Source: Holophaga sp. (GTDB taxonomy: Bacteria; Acidobacteriota; Holophagae; Holophagales; Holophagaceae). From it: a stretch of DNA of 64,000 bases. Below are positions 8,746 through 17,072 of the stretch, piece after piece (positions within the stretch are counted from its first letter, which is position 1; each line of letters begins with the position of its first letter). The position numbers and the translations under genes are program-made. A model generated the notes under the pieces. That model did no database searches, had not been told where the DNA came from, and saw only the letters and a program-made list of their open reading frames with translations. The stretch spans positions 216,875 through 280,874 of the forward strand of contig JADKBC010000001.1 of NCBI GenBank assembly GCA_016715205.1, in the 5' to 3' direction.

Positions 8746-9645
8746 CGCGGCGGCGCCCGCCAGCGTGATCACGGTGCCCACGATGGCGCGGGCTGTCACC
8801 TTTTCCTTGAAGAGAACGACCGATACCGGCAGCAGGATCACAGGAGAAAGGGACATCAACGTGGAAGCCACCCCCAGGAATTTGGCGTGGCCGATGGCGT
8901 ACAGGGATAACACCACGCCCAGCACCGGGCCCGACAGTCCGCCCAGCATGATGAGCACCGAAGCCCGGCGATCTTTGAGGCGCAGGAAGTTTTCCACCAG
9001 ATGGCCCCGAAAGAGCAGCCAGAGCGAGATGGCCAGGGTGCCCGCCGCCACGCGAATCAGGTTGGCGGACACAGGGCTGTAGTTCCCTGCCAGTCCGTAT
9101 TTGGAAAGCAGAAAGCCCACGGCTTGCCCCAGGGCGCCGCCCAGGGTGAGCAGAACGCCAAGTGCCAATTTCTTAGGGCGACCGCCGTCGGCCACCGTGC
9201 GATGGTCACTCACCACCAGGGCGATGCCACCCAGGGTCATGGCCATGGCCATGATCGTCCAGCGGCTCATGGCCTGTCCCAGGAATACCCAGGCGAGGAC
9301 CGCTGCAAAGACGGGCCAGAGCGTCATGATCAGCATGGTCAGTCGGGGGCCCAGCAGTACAAAGGCCTCGAAGAGCACCGCGTCCCCGATGGCAAAGCCA
9401 ATGAGTCCCGACACACCCAGGTAGCCCAGGCGCCAGCCTTCCGCATGGGGGAAGAACGTCCCCGTCAGCAGCAAGTGCAGCACCACCATGGCGACGAGCG
9501 CGATCCACAACCGCACCACATTGACGGTGGCGCTGCCCACCCGCCGACCGGCGATGGTGAAGCAAACCGAATTGGCGGACCAGCAAAAGGCCGTGAGGAT
9601 GGAGGCGAGTTCACCGAGGTAGGGCATGGAGCTCCAAAAGTCCAA
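8731..9645 (-). CDS. EamA/DMT-superfamily transporter
   Basis: A 304-residue inner-membrane protein with ten predicted hydrophobic segments arranged as two five-helix EamA repeats (around residues 9-140 and 155-303). The start may be ATG 9645 or the internal ATG 9627 (MPYLGEL). It converges on pabC, overlapping its 3' end by 15 bases. DMT-family members export amino acids, nucleosides or other metabolites; nothing here indicates the substrate. Confidence 0.85.
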   Translation of the reverse strand: MDFWSSMPYLGELASILTAFCWSANSVCFTIAGRRVGSATVNVVRLWIALVAMVVLHLLLTGTFFPHAEGWRLGYLGVSGLIGFAIGDAVLFEAFVLLGPRLTMLIMTLWPVFAAVLAWVFLGQAMSRWTIMAMAMTLGGIALVVSDHRTVADGGRPKKLALGVLLTLGGALGQAVGFLLSKYGLAGNYSPVSANLIRVAAGTLAISLWLLFRGHLVENFLRLKDRRASVLIMLGGLSGPVLGVVLSLYAIGHAKFLGVASTLMSLSPVILLPVSVVLFKEKVTARAIVGTVITLAGAAALFFL

Positions 9646-9758
9646 ACCCTCATAATACGAGGATGCTGCTTCGTGAGCCAGGACACAGGCTCGAAGTGAA
9701 CCCTTCTGGCATCCTAAATCCGTGGGATATTTCGCCCCAACCTGTTTCTGGAGTTTTC

Positions 9759-10109
9759 ATGAGCCACGAGCCCGCCGCCGAGACCACCACCCCGGCTTCT
9801 CAGATTACGGATGTCACGGCTGAATTGATCGCGCTGTCCGCCGCCATGGCTGCCAGCAATGCCGAGGCCTTCCAGGTCCATCACTTCCGCCTGAATAAAC
9901 TGGGCGTGGCCAAGGAAGACATGATCAAGGCCGTGAACATTGCCCTGCAGGTAAAAATGGCGCCCCATCGCACCTTGGTGGAAATGGCCGAGCACTACCT
10001 GGTGGGTGGTGGCAAGGCGGAAGGTGGCTGCTGCGGTGGTGAATGTGGCTGCGAAGAAGGGGAATGCAGTGACGAAGGCTGTGGCGAAGGCGGGTGCGGC
10101 TGTCACTGA
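9759..10109 (+). CDS. AhpD/CMD-like small protein with Cys-rich C-terminal tail
   Basis: A 116-residue protein; ATG 9759 is the likely start. Residues about 20-85 resemble the carboxymuconolactone decarboxylase/AhpD helical core (LIALSAAMAASNAEAFQVHH...GVAKEDMIKAVNIAL). The usual CxxC redox pair is absent, its place being taken by SNAEAF. After a Gly hinge comes a tail of about 28 residues holding 8 cysteines spaced as CC, CxC and CxxxC among Gly/Glu, ending in CGCH. The tail looks like a metal- or cluster-binding segment. The gene stands alone, divergent from the transporter. Function unknown. Confidence 0.75.
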   Translation: MSHEPAAETTTPASQITDVTAELIALSAAMAASNAEAFQVHHFRLNKLGVAKEDMIKAVNIALQVKMAPHRTLVEMAEHYLVGGGKAEGGCCGGECGCEEGECSDEGCGEGGCGCH

Positions 10110-10370
10110 TCTCGACAAAGGCAGTCCGAACGTGCGTTGCCTCTTTCGATGAGTCCCTGGTGAACCCGGGCTTCGGTAAGGGTCCCCTCATGGCATTTCC
10201 CAAGGGAAGGTCTTCCGGATTTTTCCAAAGCCTCACGAGCTGAGGGCACTGAGTGGCCTAGGCAAAAAATCCCACTTAAGAAAAACGGTGGACCTAGAAA
10301 AAAACATGACGGATTGCGGGAACGGTGACATCCTTCCTTGTAATCCGTCTCTGGATTTTTTCTCACGGCC
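10110..10370. other. Intergenic region before the AraC-family gene
   Basis: 261 bases without a credible gene. It contains A-rich tracts around 10263-10310 that could belong to a promoter for the downstream regulator. No clear terminator, dyad or RNA structure was recognised. Confidence 0.3.
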
Positions 10371-11231
10371 ATGTCAAACCACGACTCGAAAAACCTACAG
10401 ACTCATACCAGTGGCTCCTTGCGGCTGCTTTCCCTGAAACGGGATCCGGTGCCGGCCAAGGCTGCACCCAGCCGGGACTCCTGGACCCTGCTCCTCCCCA
10501 CCGGCCCCGTGCGGGTCTGCACGGGTGACGATCACGAGGAGGGTGTCATCCCTCGTGGCAGCCTGGCGCTGCTGTTGCCAGGTTTTGGGCACACCTTGAA
10601 ACGCCATGCACCGGATCAGCCCTTCGGGTTCACGGCGCTCCAGTTGGACGGCCCTTTCCCTGAGCCCCTGGTGAGCATCCTGCAGCATCCGCCCCGCAAG
10701 TGGCAGGAGCAGAGCTTCGCCGCGCTGCGCAGCCAGAGCCTGAAGCAGCTTTTCGGCATCTTCACTCAGGAAATGTCCCACCCGGATGGACTGCAGTTGA
10801 TGACCCGGGAACTCTTCCTGATCCTCTTGGGTGCGGAACTCCAGCGCCTGACCGAAAAGGAGGATCGGGGCCGGTTCCCCTACCGCCTCAGTCGATCCAC
10901 CCTGCAGTTGGTGCTGGATCACATGGAAGCCCATCTGGGTTCCAAGAATTCCGTGCCCGATCTGGCGAAGCTCGCCCGGTGCACGCCGGACCATTTCATT
11001 CGCCTGTTCCGGGAAGCCACCAGCACCACCCCCCACCAGTACCTGATCGAGCGCCGGTTGCAGCGTGCGGTCCAGATGCTCTCCGATGGTGAACGCCCCT
11101 CGGACGTGGCCACCAATCTGGGCTTTTACGATGCCAGCGCCTTCACCCGCGCGTTCAAGCACCGCTTCGATGTGCCCCCCAGCAAGTACGCTCAGGAGGC
11201 CTACGATCGGCAATTCCCCAAGAAGGGCTGA
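10371..11231 (+). CDS. AraC-family transcriptional regulator
   Basis: A 286-residue regulator. The N-terminal half (about 20-130) is a cupin-like sensor region without a recognisable ligand motif. The C-terminal 100 residues carry the double helix-turn-helix of AraC/XylS proteins, including LAKLARCTPDHFIRLFRE and the second-HTH signature DVATNLGFYDASAFTRAFK with RFDVPPSKY. The downstream sugar-kinase-like gene begins two bases after the stop, so the regulator and kinase are probably co-expressed, suggesting control of an amino-sugar or related pathway. Confidence 0.85.
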   Translation: MSNHDSKNLQTHTSGSLRLLSLKRDPVPAKAAPSRDSWTLLLPTGPVRVCTGDDHEEGVIPRGSLALLLPGFGHTLKRHAPDQPFGFTALQLDGPFPEPLVSILQHPPRKWQEQSFAALRSQSLKQLFGIFTQEMSHPDGLQLMTRELFLILLGAELQRLTEKEDRGRFPYRLSRSTLQLVLDHMEAHLGSKNSVPDLAKLARCTPDHFIRLFREATSTTPHQYLIERRLQRAVQMLSDGERPSDVATNLGFYDASAFTRAFKHRFDVPPSKYAQEAYDRQFPKKG

Positions 11232-11232
11232 G

Positions 11233-12345
11233 GTGAGCGCACCCGCTGCACCCGATCCAAGGGCTGTCGCGCGGGACTTCTGCCTCGAGGGCGAGTTGCG
11301 TGGCGTGCAACCCTACGGCGATGGGCATATCAACGCGACGTTTCTGGTGACCACCGCCACCCGCACAAGCGAGCGGCGCTTCATCCTTCAGCGGATCAAC
11401 ACCAGCGTGTTCAGGGAGCCCCTGGCGCTGATGGAAAACCTGGGGCGCATCACCCGGCACCTCCACTTGAAATTGGAGGCTGAAGGCGTGGTGGATCTGG
11501 AGCGCAGAGCGCTGCGCCTGGTTGCAGCGACCGATGGCAGCGATTTCGTGATGGATGGTGCGGGGGGCTGTTGGCGTTGTTTCCCCTTCATCGAAGGCAC
11601 CCGGGAAGTGTCCGTGCTGGCAGGACCCCATCAGGCATTCGAGGCCGGGCGAGCCTTTGGTGATTTTCAACGGCTGCTGGCTGATCTGCCGGGACCGGCC
11701 CTGAGCCCCACCATTCCACACTTTCATGATGCAGAATTTCGGTTTCATGCCTTTTCCGCTGCCATGGATGCGGATGTGCTCAACCGTGCCTGCCAGGCGG
11801 TTCCTGAAATCCGGTTCGCGCTTTCACAACGGGATCTGGCCGGGTTCTTCGGGGCGTTTATCCAGCGTGGCGAGATGCAGGCCCGCATCACCCATAACGA
11901 TACGAAGTTGAACAATCTGCTGTTCGATGCGGTCACCGATCAGGTGGTGTGCGTGCTGGATCTGGACACCGTGATGCCAGGGCTGGCGCTGTATGATTTT
12001 GGCGATTTGGCCCGGAGCGCGGCCTGTGCGGCGCCCGAGGATGAACTGCGGCTCGACAAAGTGCATGCCGATCCAGCCATCTTTGCGGAACTGGCCCGAG
12101 GTTTTTTGCAGGGTTCAGGGGCCGGGCTCAACGGGGTCGAACGAGACAATCTCGTGGGGGCCGCGCAGGTCATCACCTACAGCCTGGGCTTGCGGTTTCT
12201 AGCAGATTTCCTGGAAGGGGACCGCTATTTCCGCATCCATCGCGAAGGCCACAATCTGGATCGCGCCCGTACCCAGTTCGCGCTCCTGAGGGATCTTCAG
12301 GAGCGCGAACCGGAGTTGCGAAGGTCGGTGGAAGCTATTTCGTGA
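11233..12345 (+). CDS. Aminoglycoside phosphotransferase-fold kinase, NahK-like
   Basis: A 370-residue kinase from GTG 11233, starting two bases after the AraC gene. A much longer in-frame reading from 11065 would run through the AraC coding region and is rejected. Seen: PYGDGHINATFLV, FILQRINTSVF, the catalytic loop ITHNDTKLNNLLFD and the metal-binding CVLDLDTVMPG followed by DFGDLAR. The GDGHIN and FILQRIN signatures are characteristic of the N-acetylhexosamine 1-kinase group of this fold. It would phosphorylate an amino sugar or related small alcohol; substrate not determinable here. It runs 11 bases into the convergent small gene. Confidence 0.8.
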   Translation: MSAPAAPDPRAVARDFCLEGELRGVQPYGDGHINATFLVTTATRTSERRFILQRINTSVFREPLALMENLGRITRHLHLKLEAEGVVDLERRALRLVAATDGSDFVMDGAGGCWRCFPFIEGTREVSVLAGPHQAFEAGRAFGDFQRLLADLPGPALSPTIPHFHDAEFRFHAFSAAMDADVLNRACQAVPEIRFALSQRDLAGFFGAFIQRGEMQARITHNDTKLNNLLFDAVTDQVVCVLDLDTVMPGLALYDFGDLARSAACAAPEDELRLDKVHADPAIFAELARGFLQGSGAGLNGVERDNLVGAAQVITYSLGLRFLADFLEGDRYFRIHREGHNLDRARTQFALLRDLQEREPELRRSVEAIS

Positions 12346-12682
12346 CCTTGTCTGCGGCAGCCTTCGCTTTGTCTGTACCCTTTTTGGTTTTGACCTTGCC
12401 CTTTTCCGTCATGCCCTTGGCTTTGGCATCACCCTTGGCCGCGGCGGCCTTGGCGGTATCCCCACCCACGGGCAACGCGCCAGCCTTGGCATCCACCTTG
12501 GCCTTGGTTTTGTCCACTTTGACATCCGCCTTGGCCTTGGCGGCATCGGTCTTCTTGTCGGCCTCGGTCTTGGTGCTTTCGACCTTGGCATCAGCCTTGG
12601 CTTTGGCCATGGCCTTCATGTCCTCCAGGGACTGGGCGCCGAGGGCAAGGGAAGCGGCAATGACGAGCAATGTGATGCGCAT
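12335..12682 (-). CDS. Secreted Ala/Lys-rich low-complexity protein
   Basis: A 115-residue protein with a short signal peptide (LLVIAASLALGAQ). The remaining ~95 residues are built from Lys, Ala, Asp, Thr and Val in imperfect short repeats such as KAKADAKV and KTKAKVDAKA, resembling histone-H1-like tails or an extended helical linker. It is strongly basic. It lies 20 bases downstream of the next small exported protein on the same strand, so the two are likely co-transcribed. Function unknown; binding to polyanions is only a guess. Confidence 0.65.
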   Translation of the reverse strand: MRITLLVIAASLALGAQSLEDMKAMAKAKADAKVESTKTEADKKTDAAKAKADVKVDKTKAKVDAKAGALPVGGDTAKAAAAKGDAKAKGMTEKGKVKTKKGTDKAKAAADKVTK

Positions 12683-12702
12683 GGGGGCTCCTTAGGGGTT
12701 GA

Positions 12703-13005
12703 TCAGGGTTTGCAGACCTTGCAGGCCTTGAAGCCCGCCTTTTCCGCCTCGGCCTTGGAGGCGAAGGTGGTCTTGTTTTCAGCTTTCATTTTTGCGGCCA
12801 TCTTGCAGTCGGCCTTGTGAAAGGTCTTGGAATCCTTGTTACCGAGAATGGCACCGGTGGCAGGCGCAGCCTTGGCGTCAACCTTAGGGGCCGGTGCGGG
12901 GGCTACCTTGGCGGGAGCAGGGGCAGGCTTCTTGGCATCCTTGACCGGGGCCTGGGCAAAGGCCAGGGTGCTGGCAAGCAGTAGGGCGGTGGCGAGCAGT
13001 TTCAT
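12703..13005 (-). CDS. Exported protein with Ada-type metal-binding-like C-terminus
   Basis: A 100-residue protein starting at ATG 13005, six bases after GGGAGG; a longer frame to 13065 lacks a ribosome site. It has a signal peptide (MKLLATALLLASTLAFAQA), a Pro/Ala/Lys linker and a C-terminal domain beginning ILGNKDSKTFHKADCKM and ending GFKACKVCKP. The pattern GN-x-xS-x-xFH...C...F-x-S-x-x-EA-x-x-AG-x-x-xCKxC matches the small zinc-site module related to the Ada N-terminal domain, often found on exported nucleases and small secreted proteins. Three cysteines and a histidine are candidate ligands. Role unknown. Confidence 0.72.
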   Translation of the reverse strand: MKLLATALLLASTLAFAQAPVKDAKKPAPAPAKVAPAPAPKVDAKAAPATGAILGNKDSKTFHKADCKMAAKMKAENKTTFASKAEAEKAGFKACKVCKP

Positions 13006-13061
13006 GGCGGACCTCCCGGGAAGTAGTTCGGCGCCCAGACTGAACCGCTCCGAAGAAAGCG

Positions 13062-14660
13062 TCAAGCCTCCAGGGCGGCAGCCGGGCTAAAACGGGGAGG
13101 CCGACGGGCCTTGGTGCGTTGTTCAAAGGCATAGGCCAGCTTCAGCAGCGTGGTTTCGCTCCAGGCTCTGCCGAAAAAGCTCAGCCCCACGGGTAGTCCG
13201 AACACGAAGCCTGCGGGGACCGTGATGTGCGGCGTTCCGGCCACGGCCGCGAAACTGGAGCAACTGAACCCGAACGCGTCCCCATTGATGGGATCCGTGA
13301 GCCAGGCCGGACTGCCCGTGGGTGCCACGAGGGCGTCGAGCTTGTGCGTGTCGCACAGGCTGTGGATATTCAGCCGGGCCTGACGACACGTGTCCAGGGC
13401 CTTCAGGTAGTGTGCGTCCGTAAGTGGACCCTTGGCCTGGGCCTGGATCAGCAGCTCCTGGCCGAAATAGGCCAGTTCCTGGACCGCATGCTTGTCATTG
13501 AAAGCAATGAGGGCGGCAAGGTCCTTCACTGCACCACCGCGGGCCCCCAAATAGGCGTTGAGACCCGCTTTGAATTCAAAAAGCAGGACCTCGAATTCGG
13601 CGTCGTCGTACGCGCTGGATTTCAGCTCCACTTCCACCACCGTGGCCCCACCGGCTTTCAACGCATCGAGGGCAGGCCGAAGGGCGGCATCCACGTGCGC
13701 ATGCTGTCCCAGCAGATTCTTGATCACGCCGAGCCTGGCACCTTGGAGACCCTTGGGATCCAAGGCCAGAGTGTAGTCCCGGGATAGTTGGCGGGTGGCT
13801 TCCTCCGTGGCACGATCCCGGGGGTCGGAGCCGGCAATGGCGGTGAGGAGGATGGCCGCGTCGCGCACGGTGCGGGCCATGGGGCCTGCCGTGTCTTGCG
13901 AATGGGAAATGGGAATGATGCCGGTGCGGCTGACCAGACCGACCGTGGGCTTGAGCCCCACGATGCCATTGGCATTGGCGGGGCTCACGATGCTGCCATC
14001 GGTTTCCGTGCCGATGGCCGCGGCGCAAAGGCTGGCCGCCACGGCCACCGCGCTGCCCGAGGAGGAGCCCGAAGGATTTCGGTTCAGTGCATAGGGATTG
14101 CGGGTTTGCCCGCCCCGGCCGCTCCACCCACTGGTACTCCGCGTTGAGCGCAGATTGGCCCATTCGCTGAGATTGGTCTTGCCGAGAATCAGGGCGCCCG
14201 CCTCCCGTAGTTTCTGAACAACGAAGGCATCCCGGCTGGGCGCGGGCGCATCAACCAAGGCCAGAGAGCCAGCGGTGGTTTTCATGCGGTCGGCGGTGTC
14301 GAGATTGTCCTTCACCAGCACGGGAATGCCGTGCAGGGGGCCCCGAGGCCCTGCCTTTTGGCGTTCCTGATCCAGCGCGACGGCCAAGGCCATGGCGTCG
14401 GGATTCAGCTCGATGACGGCATGCAGCGCCGCACCAGCACTGTCGAACGAACCAATGCGGGCAAGGTATTTGGCAACCAGATCCTGGCTGGACCAACGGC
14501 CCGCTTCCAGGCCCATCCGCAGTTCATCCAGGGTGGCTTCTTCCGGAGAAAAGGCCGTTGCGGGCGGGGCACCCTGGGCGGGGTGTCGGGCCATCAATGT
14601 CGCCGCCCCCGCGGCCAGTCCAGTGGCAAGGAAACTGCGACGGTCGAGGGCATGGGACAT
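13062..14660 (-). CDS. Amidase-signature hydrolase with twin-arginine signal
   Basis: A 532-residue enzyme starting at ATG 14660 behind GGAGG. The N-terminus has a Tat-type signal (DRRSFLATGLAAGAATLMA), so it should be exported folded. The amidase-signature Ser-cisSer-Lys triad is visible: Lys in PVLVKDNLDT, Ser in the glycine/serine-rich NPSGSSSGSA, and Ser in GTETDGSIVSPA. Family members hydrolyse amide bonds in varied substrates. No GatB/GatC gene is adjacent and the export signal rules out GatA. Substrate unknown. Confidence 0.87.
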   Translation of the reverse strand: MSHALDRRSFLATGLAAGAATLMARHPAQGAPPATAFSPEEATLDELRMGLEAGRWSSQDLVAKYLARIGSFDSAGAALHAVIELNPDAMALAVALDQERQKAGPRGPLHGIPVLVKDNLDTADRMKTTAGSLALVDAPAPSRDAFVVQKLREAGALILGKTNLSEWANLRSTRSTSGWSGRGGQTRNPYALNRNPSGSSSGSAVAVAASLCAAAIGTETDGSIVSPANANGIVGLKPTVGLVSRTGIIPISHSQDTAGPMARTVRDAAILLTAIAGSDPRDRATEEATRQLSRDYTLALDPKGLQGARLGVIKNLLGQHAHVDAALRPALDALKAGGATVVEVELKSSAYDDAEFEVLLFEFKAGLNAYLGARGGAVKDLAALIAFNDKHAVQELAYFGQELLIQAQAKGPLTDAHYLKALDTCRQARLNIHSLCDTHKLDALVAPTGSPAWLTDPINGDAFGFSCSSFAAVAGTPHITVPAGFVFGLPVGLSFFGRAWSETTLLKLAYAFEQRTKARRPPRFSPAAALEA

Positions 14661-14709
14661 GGAACCTCCGGCAGGAACGGGCACGGGATGAACGGCGGCT
14701 GGGCTGGGA

Positions 14710-15990
14710 TCAGGCCTGGGGTTCGGCGTCGTTGCTCAGGCCAAATCGGTCGAAGCTCCAGAACAGGAGACTGAGGACGATGGCGACGACAGTGCCCAGG
14801 GCCATCCCCTTGAGCTCCACGGTGCCCAATTTGACAGCGGCGCCACTGATGCCGCTGATGAGCACCACCGAGGTGAGGATCAGGTTGCGGGATTTCGTGT
14901 AGTCGACCTTGCGTTCAATGAGCATGCGAATACCGGCGGCGGCGATGACACCGAATAGCAGGATGCAAACGCCACCCATCACGGGCACGGGGATGCTGCG
15001 GATGACGGCCGCGAGCTTGCCAGAGAAGGACACCAGGATGGCGATGATCGCCGTACCACCGATGACCCACACGCTGTAGACCTTGGTGATGGCCATGACA
15101 CCAATGTTTTCGCCATACGTTGTGTTGGGTGTGGCGCCACAGAACCCCGACAGCACGTTGGAAATACCATCACCCAGCAACGAACGGTGCAAACCGGGGT
15201 CCTTGATCAGATCTCGACCCACGATATTGCCCGTTACCACCAGATGCCCCACATGCTCGGCCAGTACCACCAGGGCTGCAGGCAGGATGATGAGGATGGC
15301 CTGAAGCTTGAAGGTGGGTGCATAGAGGGTGGGCACCTGGAACCAGGGCGCCACATGCACGGCGGAAAGGTCCACCACCCCCAGGCCCAGGGCCAGAAGA
15401 TACCCTGCGATAACCCCCAGCAGCACCGGAATCACCGCCAAAAAACCACGCAGCAGCACAGAGGCGAGAATGGTTACCGCCAGGGTCGCCAGCGAAATGA
15501 TCAGGGCGTGATGCACGGACATCCCCAGCACGGCGGGGCCTGTGGTGAGGCCCGCCATGTTGGTCGCCACGGGCGCCAGCTCCAGGCCAATGATCGCCAC
15601 GATGGCACCCATGGCAGCAGGGGGAAAGATGATGTCGATCCATCGCGTACCTGCCACCCGCACCACCTGGGACAGTAGAATGAAGAGGAGCCCGAACACG
15701 ACGAAGCCACCCTGGGCAGCACCATAGCCCAGGCCCGCTGCCATCACCGCAAACACCGGCGAGATGAAAGCGAAACTCGATCCCAGATAGGCGGGAATGC
15801 GGCCCTTGGCGACGAACAAGTAGATGAGCGTACCCACACCATTCATCAGCAGGCAGGTGGCGGGGTTCACCTTGAAGAGGAAAGGCACCAGCACCGTGGC
15901 GCCAAACATGGCAAAGAGGTGCTGCAGGCTCAGGGGAATCGTCTGAAGAATGGGAAGACGTTCCTCAACGTCGATGGTGCGGCGCGCCAT
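14710..15990 (-). CDS. uraA: Uracil:proton symporter (NCS2 family)
   Basis: A 426-residue membrane transporter closely resembling E. coli UraA along its length: QHLFAMFGATVLVPFLF, IPAYLGSSFAFISPV, FPPAAMGAIVAIIGLELA. The substrate- and proton-coupling glutamates are present in LAEHVGHLVVTG and TTYGENIGVMAITKVYS. It has the 14-segment 7+7 inverted repeat of the family. It stands alone and reads in the same direction as the amidase. Import of uracil for pyrimidine salvage is well supported. Confidence 0.92.
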   Translation of the reverse strand: MARRTIDVEERLPILQTIPLSLQHLFAMFGATVLVPFLFKVNPATCLLMNGVGTLIYLFVAKGRIPAYLGSSFAFISPVFAVMAAGLGYGAAQGGFVVFGLLFILLSQVVRVAGTRWIDIIFPPAAMGAIVAIIGLELAPVATNMAGLTTGPAVLGMSVHHALIISLATLAVTILASVLLRGFLAVIPVLLGVIAGYLLALGLGVVDLSAVHVAPWFQVPTLYAPTFKLQAILIILPAALVVLAEHVGHLVVTGNIVGRDLIKDPGLHRSLLGDGISNVLSGFCGATPNTTYGENIGVMAITKVYSVWVIGGTAIIAILVSFSGKLAAVIRSIPVPVMGGVCILLFGVIAAAGIRMLIERKVDYTKSRNLILTSVVLISGISGAAVKLGTVELKGMALGTVVAIVLSLLFWSFDRFGLSNDAEPQA

Positions 15991-16262
15991 GGGTACCTCT
16001 CTGAACCGGATCCTGGGTGCGGCAGCCAGGAGATCTGGCGCCTGGTTTCAATTTCCCGCACCGGATATCCGGCAGGGCTGATGGGTTGAAGACAGGATCA
16101 TTCTTTCTCGAATCCGGTCAGGGGCCCAATGGGATTTTCTTTTCACCGGAACCCGCTCGGACTGCCGTCTACTTCCAGCCCTTGGCCGATCCAGGCGGCT
16201 GGTCCGCCGATTTCCCCTGGAGCGGTTTTCCGTGCCGCCCATTCTGAGGAGCGGAGGTTCTC

Positions 16263-16460
16263 ATGGCCACCTTCATCCTTTGGCTGATCCTGCTGGTTTT
16301 CTGTTGGCCTTTGGCCATCCTGCTGCTGGTGCTCTACCCCCTGATCTGGCTGGTGCTCCTCCCGTTCCGGGTGGTGGGCGTTGCAGTTGAGGGTGTTTTC
16401 CAGATCGTAAAGGCCCTCTTTCTGCTTCCGGGAAGGTTGCTCAGCGGGGCGGCTCGCTAG
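16263..16460 (+). CDS. Small hydrophobic membrane protein
   Basis: A 65-residue protein preceded by GGAGG nine bases before ATG. Almost its whole length is hydrophobic: a segment around residues 3-35 (LILLVFCWPLAILLLVLYPL) and a second, weaker one at 38-56. It converges on the TMEM175 gene, overlapping its 3' end by 20 bases. No family is recognised. The ribosome site is the main support that it is real. Confidence 0.6.
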   Translation: MATFILWLILLVFCWPLAILLLVLYPLIWLVLLPFRVVGVAVEGVFQIVKALFLLPGRLLSGAAR

Positions 16461-17039
16461 GTTCAGTCGGGTCCAGCACGCTCTCGATGCGCCGATCGGG
16501 AATGAGCCACAGGAGCGCCACGAGCACATAGAGCGCATCGGAAACCCATTCGTAAATGAAGGCGGTGGGAATGGCGGTTAGGTATAGCAGCAGCGAAACC
16601 TTGCCCTTCCAATCCTCGCCCACGGCAGCTTTCAGCAGGCTATGGCGGCCCTGAGAGGCGATGATCGTGCGCTGCAGCACCGTGTAGGCAATGGCAGCCA
16701 TCAGGAGGATCAGCCCATACAAGGCGGTGGGCAGGGCCGACGCATGATGCTCGCCCAACCAGCCGGTTACAAAAGGAATCAGCGATAACCAGAAAAGCAG
16801 GTGCAGATTCGCCCACAGGATGGGGCCCGTCACCTTGCGGCAGGTATGCAGCATGTGGTGATGGTTATTCCAGTAGATGCCCAGATAGACAAAGCTCAGC
16901 AGGTAGCCGAGAAACACCGGGAGGAGGGGCTTCAGGGCCGCGAGATCATTCCGAGGGGTACTTTCAGTTCCAGCACCAGGATGGTGATGAGGATGGCGAG
17001 CACGCCATCGCTGAACGCTTCGAGTCGGCCCTTGCCCAT
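16441..17039 (-). pseudogene. TMEM175-family potassium channel gene with a frameshift
   Basis: Reading from ATG 17039, the N-terminus MGKGRLEAFSDGVLAILI then VLELKVPLG is the classic first helix of bacterial TMEM175 (DUF1211) channels, including the FSDG motif. The frame then stops, while the family sequence continues one base out of frame as NDLAALKPLLPVFLGYL, with NNHHHMLHTC in the next helix and on to the stop at 16441. A single missing base next to a GG at about 16951-16952 explains everything; the joined product would be 199 residues, normal for the family. Either a recent pseudogene or a one-base assembly error. Without the first helix, the remaining 158-residue frame would lack the selectivity segment. 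Confidence 0.8.
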
Positions 17040-17072
17040 GGTCGTGGTTCCCCGCGACCCAGCTTAACCGGG

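Noticed and set aside
11065..11232. Upstream extension of the NahK-like kinase into the AraC gene
   Set aside because: The extension translates the AraC coding region in another frame; GTG 11233 directly after the AraC stop gives a normal-length kinase.
16017..16247. 76-residue plus-strand frame between uraA and the small membrane protein
   Set aside because: No ribosome site, no recognisable motif, composition like non-coding sequence.
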